Program-made: the position numbers and the translations under genes
Assembly (NCBI RefSeq): GCF_040054535.1
Contig: NC_090783.1
Span: forward strand, 809,001-873,000
Reading direction: 5' to 3'
Source: Antennarius striatus
Taxonomy: Eukaryota; Chordata; Actinopteri; Lophiiformes; Antennariidae
DNA length: 64,000 bases
Part shown: positions 1 through 12,314 of the stretch, piece after piece
Layout of the letters: every line of letters starts with the position of its first letter
Numbering within the stretch: the stretch's first letter is position 1
Notes under the pieces: generated by a model
What the model was told of the DNA's origin: nothing
Database searches by the model: none
What the model saw: only the letters and a program-made list of their open reading frames with translations

Positions 1-270
1 GCGTTTCACACAAAGTGACACAGGACAGCTGGTCACCACCGTCAGATTCACTATTAAATATCTGGTGATGTGTGAGTTTCAGTCTCTTCAACATTGATCA
101 ATGCTCCCTAACAGGCAGGAAGGACTTTAGTCCTCAGCAGCTGACATGAACCTGTGTTGACTCAGACAAATAAAGCTGCATTAAATATCTTTTTTTAAAA
201 ATCAATCTATAAAGTTTGTTGAGGCTCAAAGGTCGTAAACACAAAAGGTCATGTAGGGTCATTTCTGCAC

Positions 271-3200
271 CGTGACTCTCAGACTGTCGGTCCTCGCTTC
301 TGTGTTGACGGTCAGCCTCGCCATGCCGTTCTCTCCAGTCTGGCCACGGACCTGGCCTGGACCAATCACCACGGCAACGCCTTGTGCAGGTGTGCCATCT
401 GGGTTGGAAACTTCAACCTGATGATGGAAACAGATGGAAGGAGAAGTATAAAGTGTGTCGTGATGGTTCTACCGCCTTTAAACATCTGGAATGATTGTAA
501 AAATAAAGCTTATTGCAGGATATTTTAGGTGGTAACTCCGGTGGTAAACGAGGAACCAATTAAATTAATTAGAGTTACTACAGAAGACTTATAGAATATG
601 TTTTATGTTGGTTATATGTTGAGGTTATATCATCTTTTTACTTAAAGATTGACGGACCTGGTTACATTTATTGGATATTCTCAGAAATTTCTGATTTATT
701 CGTTTTTAAAATGTATGAAAATGTCGCTTCTCGGCCTTTTGGCTAAGTTCTAGTGTAGTATTGAAAACAAGGACTTAAAGTAAATGTAAATATACTTTAC
801 CATGACATCAAAGGACATTCCTGGTTTGTAATATTTGGGTGTTTTCCTGAAGTGGATGCTGTACGGTGAAGTCACAATCGGGATACTTCTCAACTCCGTC
901 TCAACCATTTCACCACCTGGGAGTCGAATAAATTCAGCTCATGTTTCAGATCACAACAAAAACATCATGTCCAGGTGTGTTTCAGGTGGAGCGGAGGAAG
1001 AGCTGCTGCCATAGAACCCAACTAGACCCACAGGAGAAAGTTAAGTGGGCACGGTGGAAAGGAAAGGCTCCCATTTATTAGCAGGAAGAAACCTTGAGCG
1101 GAACCCAAGTCAGCAGACGGCCATCTGACCGGTTGGGTGTAGATTTTAGGTTGATCAAACACGCCGACTAAGCAGAAAAAGCGTTGGTATTTCTCACCAC
1201 TCTCAGTCAGAACACTGACGGCTACAAAGATGGAGCTCCCCACCAATTCCTGAACGTTTTTGAAGGTCTGAGTGATGTGTTCCCTCTTCAGAGTGGCCGC
1301 TCCAATGCCATTGTCAACCTAGTGGGACATCGTTAGAGTAGGTGTGTTACATTGACAGATAAATAAATGTTATATAGACAGATTAACACAATACTGAAGT
1401 AACTGTGGATGTCTACTTAACAGTTTTAAAATAATCAAACGATTAAATGAAGTAAGGCTGACCGGAACTCTCTGTAGAGAACCTGGTAAGCTCCGTTTCT
1501 GGTCGTCTTTTAAAACCCCAAAGACCACATGGGCCGTCCCAGCCACCTTCTGCCCAAACAGATACCTGGAATGGACAGAGAAAGACATTTAAGATCACAC
1601 TGAAGCAAACCAGTGGAGTTCAAATCAGAACAGTGAAACCCATGAAGAGCAAACGCCTCCATTAGAACCAACAGCATCTAAAAAAAAACATCTTCACGTA
1701 CGTAGCTTCGATGTTTATGATAAAGTTCTGACGGTCCACGTAGAAAAAGGGTTTCTCCGGTGTTAGTTCCACCTCGAAACTGGGCAACACTGAAAATTGT
1801 TTAGAATTCTAATTAGTAAACTCAAATAACTGAGGACTGGAACAGCTTCATGTCAGTCGGTGATGGGCTCACCGTATTCTTTGACTTCGAACTCAGCAAA
1901 GTAGCTCTCCTTCGGGTTGCTGCTGAACTTTGCCACCACCTTCCACACCCCAGGGCTTCCCAAAGACGAATGCAAAAACAGACATTTATAATCCAATTTA
2001 AATATTCATAAGACTCAAAGATTTACATTCACACAGCAGCTATTTAGTCTCACCTGACAATTTCGCCCAGCTTGTGGTCTCCAGTGTAGATCCCTGATGT
2101 CAGAGACACAGGATCATGAGGTAAAACGATGCCTTCAGGGGTCTGAATTTTAAAAAATAAAACCATTTCATCAGCGATCTTCTGCAGGTTACAACTCTTC
2201 ACATAATATACAATTAATTGTATGCTTTGAAAAGATTAAATAAATACCACAATTTCAATGGCAATGGAAGCATCTATCTTTTTTTTCTCATCCAGTTCCA
2301 CAGGCTCCATTTGGGGCGTCACTGCAAACATCCTGTAAAGAACTGATATAGAGACAAAATGAGAGGTTGGAATAAAGTGAATCTGTTTGACTAACGCTCT
2401 ACAAATCAAGGGTCTGTCCTGGAGTTTAACCATTTTAAAGGCTGGTTATTGGATGGAACTGCCAGGGTGGGTGGGGTGGGTTGGTGTGCCTTTTGGTGAT
2501 CTGGGTTTACCTGTGGTATCTGGGCTCACCTGTGGTATCTGGGCTCACCTGTGTTATCTGGGCTCACCTGTGGTATCTGGGCTCACCTGTGGTATCTGGG
2601 CTCACCTGTGTTATCTGGGCTCACCTGTGTTATCTGGGCTCACCTGTGTTATCTGGGCTCACCTGTGGTATCTGGGCTCACCTGTGTTATCTGGGCTCAC
2701 CTGTGTTATCTGGGCTCACCTGTGTTATCTGGGCTCACCTGTGGTATCTGGGCTCACCTGTGGTATCTGGGCTCACCTGTGCTTTGGGGTGTGTAGATGG
2801 TCTTGTCAGTCTGGATGAAGATGTAGCCAGACTGGAAGGACACCAGTACAACTTTCTCCAGCAGCTGGTCAGGATTGTGGAAGTGAGCCTGCAGGTGGAC
2901 GTACTGCTTGACGTTGGGGTCCTTACTGAAGTCGCCGGGAGGGATCTGAAAGAAGGAGGTGGAGGCAGGGAGGTCGCTTTAGAAGCAAGGGACATGGAGG
3001 GGCTCTAGATTCCGTGTTTGCTCATCTGATCCAGTAGACTGAGTTCTTACAGTTTCTTTTACCTCCAGAAAGTAGTGCATCCCTGGGATGCACGTCAAAA
3101 AAATGTGTGCATCCCAACGTGACGTTTATGCATCCCAAAAGTAATAACAGAATATACGATAGAAGCTGTAAGAAAGGATTGAGTTTTGCCAATAGTACAA

Positions 3201-5226
3201 TATAAAAACTAAACAAACTGTTAATTTTAATGATTTTAATAACAACAATGTCATAACTGTTTAAGTAAAAAAAAAGAGAGTAAAATTTCATATTTTTTTC
3301 AAAATGTTTCAGCCTGATAGTCATTCTTTAAAAAAAAGTTATTGAGATAAAGATGAAATACGGTTTTTTTCCATTTTTGCTTTTTGCTTTTCACTCAATA
3401 GTTTTCTTTGCCTTTAATTTATATATTCTCCTGTGGACACTGAACCGAGCTGAGAGAACCTTCTCCACACACAGATTTTTTTGGGTGCACCCTCATTATT
3501 TTGTCTTGAGTGCTGACATTAAGCCATGCCTCACCCATGGAAACAATCGCATCCATTGCGGTACAAATGTTTGGATTTCTGCTGGTTCTCGCTTGGCTTC
3601 TTCTGCGTCTTTATCCGTACTGTTCGTAGTAATATCTGTCTCTCTTTCTTCATTAACCTTTGATTGTTTTTTATTCAATGAAGCACTCATTGTCACTTGG
3701 TTTTTCTCTAACTTTTGCATCTTTTTCGGAGCCATGGTGATTATGGGGGACTAACTCGCCGCTCTCTATCTGCAGCGTGCAAAACGAGCATCCGTTTGGT
3801 CGATTTTAATCGGGGTGACCAAAAGAGGAAGTGTTTTACTCACGGTTATTTTTGCGAACGCCTGGAACTTGTTTGCTGAGGTGAGGGTCACAGATGCCGT
3901 TTCTAGCCTGGTGGCTTTGGTTGGATGGTTCCTCACACGGATGTCGACGTTGATGTCATGATGAGCATCAGGACAGTCTTGACACTCCACAAAGACGTTT
4001 TCTGCTGTTGCAACCCGCAGTAAGTTGGGGGCCAACATTAACTTCCTGCAGACCAGAGGCAAGACACAAATGTGTGAGGGTTGTAAATGGGACATGAGTG
4101 CGCAAGAGTCCTGTAGCTCTTCGTGCAGTGGGGAATTGTGGATGCAAGTTGGGTACTAGTATGGAACTAGTAGTCCATACTGGGTACAGGTGTTCCTGTA
4201 TGCTATCCCAGCTACTTGGCTGGGCCTGTCCATGTACACTGATCCAGCTAGCATCCTACACCCCGCTACTACTGTATGCGCTGGACTGTCTCAAGGGCAT
4301 CTTTGGCCCCTTAGGGAACCCAGAACATAACTACTCTTACAATAGGGCCTGATCTTCTGCTGTCATGATTAGCGCCTCAGTCCTACGTCAGTCCATGGAA
4401 TCGTTTCCATCAGATCCCCACATCACACATTACAATCATCTGGGGACACCTTCGGAGACCCAGAGCTCTGTGTTCAGAACAACTGTCCAAAGAGTTACAA
4501 AAGGATTACTGTCAAAGATCCAGCATTGAATTGATAACTCACTTATAACACCTGTCGTCTGTTTGCCATCTGGTAAAACACATCACTATGTAAACTGTGA
4601 AAGAAAAGGGGGTCACCTTACCGGACTAAAAAAAACGCATTACCCTGACTCACAGACAAGAAACCCCTAACAGGACAAATTATGAATGATCGTAAAATAT
4701 AACCGACTCGTATTTGTGTCCATAAACTCGATTAAAATAGAACCTGTTAATGTTGTTGTTGATTATTATGAAGCTGGACAAACAAAAAAGTATATTTCAG
4801 GTTTGCTTCGGTAATAATAATTTTGTTAAAAAATGGTAAAATATAATTTGTAACATTATTTTTACATTTAGAAATAATTTGAAAATAATTAATTTATTAA
4901 AAATAATTAATTTATACAATTTACAAATAATTTGCTTTGCAAAAAATAATTTCCCCAAGAGAGATTAATAAAGTACATTTCTTCTTCTTGGGGTACACTC
5001 CGGGTACACCAGCAGTGTGCCTGGAGTGTACCCCGGCTCTTGCCCGTAAATCAGCTGGGATAGGCTCCAGTAATCCCCGTGATCCGAAAAAGCGAACACA
5101 GTATTTAAGACGGTGAATGGATGAATGCTGGCTCCACTGGTGAACTTACAGTGGAGTTCCGTCAGCCGGACGAGTGAACGAGGCCCAGGCCAACGAGGCC
5201 ACCAGCACCAGTAGTGTCTTCCTCAT
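271..5226 (-). CDS. c3: Complement component C3, N-terminal part (exons 1-11, gene runs off the left edge)
   Basis: Central complement protein, secreted, cleaved by C3 convertases. Eleven exons can be placed on the minus strand: 5150-5226, 3844-4045, 2777-2945, 2248-2342, 2054-2142, 1873-1955, 1702-1789, 1463-1565, 1198-1318, 801-916 and 271-417. Their phases join into one open frame of about 430 codons. Exon 1 encodes a signal peptide ([17 protein letters not shown]). Later exons carry C3 landmarks: [47 protein letters not shown] and [15 protein letters not shown], covering roughly macroglobulin domains 1-4. The thioester domain lies off the window. Borders are GT-AG; the exon 11 donor (GTGCAG) is the least certain. 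Exon 3 ends inside a minisatellite. C4, C5 and A2M fit these motifs less well; which fish C3 paralogue this is cannot be told. Confidence 0.9.
723..761 (+). pseudogene. U2 snRNA 5'-end fragment
   Basis: About 39 bases match the first 39 bases of vertebrate U2 snRNA (CGCTTCTCGGCCTTTTGGCT and GTGTAGTAT), with differences only in a short stretch between those blocks. The branch-point recognition GTAGTA is present, but the Sm site and stem-loops III/IV are absent. It sits in C3 intron 10, on the strand opposite the gene. It is a truncated pseudogene or the head of a snRNA-derived SINE, not a functional snRNA. Confidence 0.75.
2499..2780 (-). repeat. 19-bp minisatellite made of C3 exon 3 splice-donor copies
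   Basis: About 14-15 tandem copies of a 19-bp unit begin at the exon 3 donor of C3 and run into intron 3. Read on the gene strand, each unit contains CAGGTGAGCC, the same bases that form the real exon 3 donor (CACAG|GTGAGCC), so the donor is itself the first unit. Units differ mainly at one position (GG/GT). Confidence 0.93.
3496..3735 (-). mobile_element. Possible hAT-related or zinc-finger-like coding fragment in C3 intron 2
   Basis: A 79-codon open stretch opens with a lysine-rich segment ([13 protein letters not shown]) and then has [15 protein letters not shown]. That resembles the Phe-x-x-x-Trp-Leu-x-x-(F/Y)-Pro-Trp motif before the TTF-type zinc finger of hAT-derived proteins. No zinc ligands follow and no terminal repeats were found. 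The assignment is tentative; the flanks are AT-rich and hold a repeated GGGATGCAC motif around 3078-3136. Confidence 0.25.
5035..5128 (+). mobile_element. L2/Maui-like LINE 3' tail
   Basis: The segment carries the familiar fish LINE tail TCAGCTGGGATAGGCTCCAG, then a C-rich block and a terminal GAATGGATGAATG repeat. Only the 3' end is present. It lies in C3 intron 1 just downstream of exon 1. Confidence 0.6.
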
Positions 5227-5367
5227 CCTCCTACCCGATACTGATCGGCTGTCCCTCTGCAGAACCTTCCATTTATCCAGAATCCTCCCTCACTCCACTG
5301 CTCCAAAGTACTTGGCGAACATGCTGAAGCACAAACAGACAAACACATGATTTCCCAGCAGCTGTTG

Positions 5368-5377
5368 AGAAATTCCC
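5368..5377 (-). promoter_or_regulatory. NF-kappaB-like site upstream of C3
   Basis: GGGAATTTCT on the gene strand, about 140 bp upstream of the C3 start codon, matches the kappaB consensus except for the last base. Acute-phase control of mammalian C3 by NF-kappaB is well known; function here is inferred. Confidence 0.35.
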
Positions 5378-5378
5378 T

Positions 5379-6869
5379 GCTATCTCTGCTCGGACGAAAA
5401 AGATAAACGGGGAAAATCGATGAGGGTTTAAAACATTTGACTAACCAGCTTCAGCTTTTGGTCAAACAGAAGAGTCAGATCTCAGCTTGCTCTGAACTTC
5501 CTGTATTAATCTTCCTGTATTGATATTTAAAAGACAACAACGCGGCTAACAGGAGTGTAACACTGTTGAAAGTTCATAGATAAACAGAATTTAAGTTAAA
5601 AAGAAACGGTACCAGGACAGGCCATGTTTTTACTAATAGAGCAATGCATGTTGGGAAATGTTAATATATTATTGAACATTGCACTGAATATTTTTTATGT
5701 AATATTAAATGTGAAAAATGCCTTAAATAATAGAAAGAAAGAGTTAAGCAAAAATTTTGTTGATTTATTTTTCCCCCCTGAACTTTTGTGAATGAGTCAA
5801 TCACATCCGGGTTCAAAGGAAGTGAGATGGAGAAAGAGAGACCGGAAGTCCAAGTTAGCCGCTGAATCAGTAGCTAATACCTTTGCCAACAAGCTAGCGG
5901 AGCCGTGACGTCACGACTAGAGATCGTTGTTGATGAATTTAACGTTAAACCGCTTCTTCCACTGGTTTAAGTAAATCTTTATACTATTTTTATAAAACAG
6001 TTGAGCTCACGGTCGTCTATGTTTATACTTTAAGTAAGACGAGGAGTAACTTTGTTTAAGCTTTAGAAAATATTCAAAGGTTTTTGGTGTATTAAGAAGA
6101 AAAGTAATTCCGGTATGAAATCCCAGATAAATTATCGTCGATGCTAACTGATGCTTAGATCGTGCTTTAGGTGAAAGACAATTACATGAATGCTTTAAAT
6201 TAATAATTCCTGCATTGGTTGAAAGTAAAAGAGCAGAAATAATTGATGATTGAATAAGATAATAAACACATTAGCCAGTACATGCTAGAGAAGAGCTATT
6301 TTGGAGGATGGACCAAGGCATTTAGCCCCGCCTTCCCACAGGTGAGGGAAGTTGAAGAAGACGAGTCTGGAGCAGGAAGACGTCACTTAGCGGTTCTAGC
6401 TTCGAAAAAGACCGAGTTGCACTTTTCATAGATAGATAGATAGATAGATAGATACTTTATTAATCCCGGAGGAAATTGCATGGCGATATATTTTCTAAAT
6501 GTTGAGTTGGAGCCATCTGCTTTTAAATCTTTAATACATGAATTATCGCATCCCGCGATGCTAAGAAAGCTAGCTTAGCCTGCTAGCGCTGTAAGGTACA
6601 GGTCGGTTCATGAAGCGGGGTTGTTTCCCTCTGATATCATGCAGGTGAATTCTCCCGTAGGTAGAAACCTGAGATGTTCATGGTTGGATAATTGTCCCAT
6701 AAAGTATGACGGTCTCAAACAACATAGTTGAGTGTTGATTTGCTTTAACTATCATTCATGTGTGAGCAGGTTTTTATCTCCAAGTTTCCGTCTGTTGGAG
6801 GTAGGAACTAGATGTCACTGGAGGCCTTGAGGTGTTACCAGCTGAGATGGTTCTAGGATGAGTTGTCCA
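5379..6869. other. Intergenic region between C3 and the zinc-finger locus
   Basis: No coding exon is recognisable. At 6429-6480 a GATA microsatellite is followed by ACTTTATTAATCCCGGAGGA, a common fish retroelement tail. The rest is AT-rich and otherwise featureless to me. Confidence 0.5.
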
Positions 6870-7440
6870 CCACCACCATCAGTTCTTCTGGGAAGGAGTC
6901 CCCAAGGGGCATCCTGACCAGTTGCCTGACATCAAGAGATTATAAGAAAAACTGAAGTTAATCTGGAAAGCTTCTATTTGCAAAGAGACAGGTCACATGA
7001 TTACTGGTACCACCTGTCAGCAGTGACCTGTCCAGTTTTCTAAACAGGTGATTTGGGTTTATTTATCAACTTTCCCAGGATTCTGTTGCCCTTATTCCAA
7101 ACTTTTCTAACAGGAAGTAGAATGAAGACTGGCAAAGAAAAACCCCTTCTGCTACAAACATTTGCACAGACAACAATCACATGACCCGGAGAGGGCAGAC
7201 CACCTTTTTCCGGTTGAGAACCATGGCCTCAGACATTGAGGTGCTGATCCTCCTTCCACTCGTGTCACACTCAGCTGCAAACCACCCCAGTGCACGCTGA
7301 AGGTCCAGGTTTGATGAGGCCAACAGGACGACATCGTCTGTGAAAGGCAGAGATTACATCTTTTGGTCCCCAAACCGGACTCCCCTGGCTGCACCGACAA
7401 ATTCTGTCCAGCTGAGCCACTGTGCTGCCCTCATTTAGAA
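6870..7440 (-). mobile_element. Non-LTR retrotransposon (LINE) reverse-transcriptase remnant
   Basis: Minus-strand reading gives FTDDVVLLASSNLDLQRALG followed by AAECDTSGRRISTSMSEAMV, the F(A/T)DD catalytic box and downstream region of a LINE reverse transcriptase. Further downstream on the same strand, near 6880-6930, LVRMPLG resembles the C-terminal LVRMPPGRLP segment of the same class. Frames are broken and the middle is missing, so it is a fossil. Clade not assigned with confidence. Confidence 0.75.
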
Positions 7441-7484
7441 CAATGACTGCCAAATATAAATGCATGTATTTCTTTGTTTTTCAG

Positions 7485-8889
<1,405 letters not shown>

Positions 8890-8904
8890 TAAGGTGTTCA
8901 GACA

Positions 8905-9095
8905 GGTAGTAAAAACACAGTTCAGGGCAGTTGTGGACAACTTTATGTGGAGTGAGGAAAACCACCTCCAACTCAGCGTGGCTATGGCAAAGGAACTGGT
9001 GGTGGAATGGGGGGAGGACGAAGGGACACGTAAACCAGGTCTACATTCAGGGGGTCAGTGTGGCTATTGTGGAGGATTACAAGTCCTCCGTAAAT
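8905..9095 (+). mobile_element. Rex1/Babar LINE reverse-transcriptase fragment
   Basis: Plus-strand frames contain VDNFMWSEENHLQLS, AKELVVEW and, after a frame change, VAIVEDYKSS. These match the Rex1 stretch DNF-x-NHLQLN-KTKELVVDF-IVEDYKYLG. The fragment directly abuts the last recognisable zinc finger. Confidence 0.7.
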
Positions 9096-9399
9096 AAACA
9101 AACTGATGATTTTGCCATGAGTTTGACACGTGGTAGAAAGATGAAGGTAAATTACAAACCAATCAGAAAGATGACTTTCTCAACAATCTGCACAAATAAA
9201 CACCATGGAGGAAACGCAGAAACTATCAAATGCATGACTTCCTCCCACTGACATCAAAGCTACAAATACACTGCTGGGGTCCAACAGGAAGGGATGTGTT
9301 CCAAGTTTCAGTATCAAACGTTTGATGTCCCTGAACGCTATCTGTAGTTCTTCAGAGGACACCAACAGGTAACATGAACCAGGTACAGACTGAACCCAC

Positions 9400-9577
9400 C
9401 TGCTGTCTGGAGGTGGACCTGAGGACCGAAGACACCGTCCAGGAGCTTCTGTCGTCCACAAAGCTGCTCCTGGTTCTCGTGGTTTGCTAACGTTCTTTCA
9501 AACTGCTCCATGATGTCTTCAGCAGCAGCAGTTAGTCGCTGCAGGACAAAAGCTCTCAGCGTTTGGACGTCACACAT
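9400..9577 (-). CDS. First coding exon of a fish C2H2 zinc-finger gene
   Basis: The exon encodes MCDVQTLRAFVLQRLTAAAE then FERTLANHENQ and QKLLDGVFGPQVHLQ, ending at a good donor (CAG|GTGGGT after ACAG). This N-terminal module starts many teleost C2H2 ZNF proteins. An in-frame upstream Met at 9598 is possible, but MCDVQ is the usual start. The continuation should lie to the left on the minus strand, yet the adjacent acidic and finger exons are on the plus strand. Either a local inversion split the gene or two partial ZNF genes sit head to head. Confidence 0.75.
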
Positions 9578-9599
9578 TTTGACTCGTTCACAGCACAAC

Positions 9600-10041
9600 T
9601 TTTCCTCCAGACACGATCCTTTACAATCTGTTCGCTGATGTGCTCCGAGTCCACAAGATGGTTTCCGGCTAGCAGGCTAAGCTAGCTGCGTTAGCTCGTC
9701 GGGGCGGAAGCAGAAAGTTTCCTTGTTGAGCGTCTTCCGGTCCAGAGAACAGAACAGAGTCTCTTCTGACAGCTGTTCACACAGAAAGACGCCAGAAAGC
9801 CTCTTTGGGATTTCTCCAAGCTTCACCGGCTGGCGAGGCCTGACAACTTCTACCGCTGCTGGGGCTGTTAGCAATAGCCGAGCGCTGCTTCTTCTTCTCC
9901 GTTTTCCTGCTCGCTCTGCCGGCTGTCAAAGGGCTCTTCAGCTCGTTGGCGCCACCGTCTGGACTCCAGTGGAAGTGTTGATTTCTAGTAGCTCATCTCT
10001 GGTTCTACCCGACAGCCGTCATGTTCGTTAGTGGCAGCTGC
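9600..10041. promoter_or_regulatory. Likely promoter/5' region of the minus-strand zinc-finger exon
   Basis: This CpG-containing stretch right of the MCDVQ exon has GGGGCGG-like boxes and no recognisable exon. It is the expected place for the start of transcription towards the left. Confidence 0.3.
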
Positions 10042-10054
10042 CGCCCCCTGGTGG
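10042..10054 (-). promoter_or_regulatory. CTCF-consensus site
   Basis: CCACCAGGGGGCG on the minus strand fits the CTCF core CCASYAGRKGGCR at every position. It lies between the zinc-finger locus and the WIPF2 3' end. Confidence 0.5.
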
Positions 10055-11013
10055 GCGGGAGGGTAAACAGCAACCTGACGGCGTCACAGTTAAGGCGAAT
10101 ATAGCGATAAATTACTGAAAACGATGAAATAGACGCATAAAAACAAAAATTTTCAAAAATAAATAATCCCGGATAATAATAAAAATTACTGAAATACTAA
10201 ATTGAAGATATGGTTCTTCTGTTTGCTTTTGAAAATGTTTAAAAAAATTTATATGGAATCGGCGGACTTTTATCCTGGGGAGCTGCTGTTTGGTACAGAA
10301 GTTTTGTATTTTCTTAGTCGGTTTAAAATCCTCCACGTTTTCCTCAGTCTACGAACAAAACTGTCTGAACTTTTATTAAACCACCTGTTTTAACAGCATG
10401 AATGCATCCGTCAGCGCCCAGGTTGGAGAGAGCAATGCATGCTGGGACCTCAACCACAATCAGACGCATTAGAAGACAGACTTTTGACGCAGGAAACACA
10501 CCAACACGACGCGTCAGCTTCCCTTTTCCCCGTATTTATTTGAAATTACTCCACGATAAAAACACGGTTGATTAACATGATGTGGCTGCAGGGTGTCGGT
10601 TCTCACGGTGGACCGGGGGGGGGGGGGGGGGGTGAGACCGGTCTGCTGTGCGACAGGTGAGCGTACATCCTGACAGGAAGTGCAGTTCAGTTTGTGTTTG
10701 GTTGGTCGCTGCGGCGGCTGATGGTTCGGTAAAACCTCACCCCCCCCCCAATCCAGCTCCTTCACCCTTCAGGCCAAACATCCAGAGACGACCTACCACC
10801 AGCTCTACGATCACTTCTCTCTATATTACAAGTTTTTTTACAACATAAAAATAGATCATTAACCATGATTATTACTCCTTAATGGAAATAAACAATATTT
10901 ATTGCATTTTCAAATAAACGCGTTTCTTATTTACTGTGTTGTCATCGACGCCGCGCTGAGAAACAAACGATCACTGGCACCCAATGAGACAACGGCTGGA
11001 TGTAAGGCAGGGT

Positions 11014-11026
11014 CCAGCAGGGGGCG
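11014..11026 (+). promoter_or_regulatory. CTCF-consensus site
   Basis: CCAGCAGGGGGCG fits the CTCF core at every position, followed by GC-rich sequence. It points opposite to the site about 1 kb to its left, giving a divergent pair. Confidence 0.5.
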
Positions 11027-11580
11027 CCGCGGCGCCGCGCCGATAGCTTAGCTTGGAATTAGTGTTTTAAAGTCAGGCTTATAGAAAAAAGTGTCTAAAA
11101 CGGTTTTCTGGCACTTAGTGTTCCTTTTTTTTTTTTTTTGGTTAGCTGCTACCGATGCTAATCTGAACAATCTGCTCCTTGCATAGCAATTCAACAATTC
11201 AACACCCGGCGGGTTCCGGACCGACTCCCCTCCGGAGATGTGTTCCCGTCGGTGACGAGCGAGCCAACCGGACGAGACGTCGTCACGTCAACAGGAAGAA
11301 GAGTGGAGGAATCGTGCAAAGTGTGTTGGCGCCGTGCAACATCGCCCCCCCCGAGGTGAAAAGATAAAGTAGGAAAGTCAGGATGGGGGGGGGGGCAATT
11401 TAAAGCAGCGAAATGGTCCCACAGAAAAATGAGAAACGACCCGGCGAGACGTCGTTCCGGTCGCCCGCGGCGACTGAAAAGGATTTGGCACGCTGGGCCG
11501 GACTAAGCCCCGCCCCCCACCTGGCACTGTTGGAATGGCTACGAATCAAAACCATCCGTCCTGCTGCGGGTCGAGGTCCA

Positions 11581-11617
11581 ATGAAGCTCCACCCCTCCTC
11601 GTAGGGGTGGGGCTTCA
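11581..11617 (-). other. Strong hairpin downstream of WIPF2
   Basis: On the WIPF2 strand TGAAGC-C-CCACCCCT pairs with AGGGGTGG-A-GCTTCA around a six-base ACGAGG loop, about 15 paired bases with one mismatch. It lies about 0.7 kb beyond the stop codon, probably within the 3' UTR. Confidence 0.5.
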
Positions 11618-12033
11618 CCCGACGCCATCGGGCGAGCAGACGGATGTTTCCGGGTGCAAATAAACGAAAACAACCTAAAGAATTCACGAGCAGTTTTTTT
11701 TGTTTCCAAGCAGAAAGCGTGCGTTCACGCCCGTTTCCACACCTCCTGTCGATTCTCACCCCCACATTTAAATCCGACACCAAAATCATTAAAAAAAAAA
11801 TCAAACAAAAATCAGAGAAATCAGCACAATCATGAGAAAACGCTGGAATGTGTGGGCGTGGCCCCGACGTGTCAGCGTCCAATCGGCGGAGGAGGAGGAG
11901 CCTTGTGCAAAGACGGGGGGCGGGGCCCCCCGAGTGATGGGTGAGTGTGGGAGGGGGCGGGGTTCCCAGCTGGTGATAGGGGGTGTGTTTCCTGGTGTGT
12001 TGGTGATTCGAGCGCCTTCGCCGCCGCCGACAT

Positions 12034-12275
12034 CCGTCATCCATCCATCATCCATCCGTCATCCATCCGTCATCCATCCATCATCCATCCGTCATCCATC
12101 CGTCATCCATCCATCATCCGTCCGTCATCCATCCGTCATCCATCCGTCATCCATCCGTCATCCATCCATCATCCGTCCGTCATCCATCCGTCATCCATCC
12201 GTCATCCATCCGTCATCCATCATCCATCATCCATCCCTCCATCATCCATCTATCATCCATCTATCATCCATCCGT
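12034..12275 (-). repeat. GATGGATGACG minisatellite just after the WIPF2 stop
   Basis: Roughly 240 bp of GATGGATGACG-type units (CATCCATCCGT on the plus strand), with simpler GATGGAT variants at one end. It begins about 40 bp after the WIPF2 stop codon, so it is probably transcribed in the 3' UTR. Confidence 0.9.
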
Positions 12276-12314
12276 CCGTCCGCCTGAGAGTCCGAGTCCT
12301 GAGCTGAGGGCCGT

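Noticed and set aside
2387-3008. Repeat-protein frames ([16 protein letters not shown] type) in three overlapping frames
   Set aside because: A 19-bp unit is open in all frames; the sequence is the C3 intron 3 array.
11400-12055. A 214-codon open frame on the minus strand and overlapping frames rich in Arg, Pro and Ser-Ile-His-Pro repeats
   Set aside because: They lie in the WIPF2 3' UTR and over the GATGG minisatellite; no domain, no splice signals, composition explained by the repeat.
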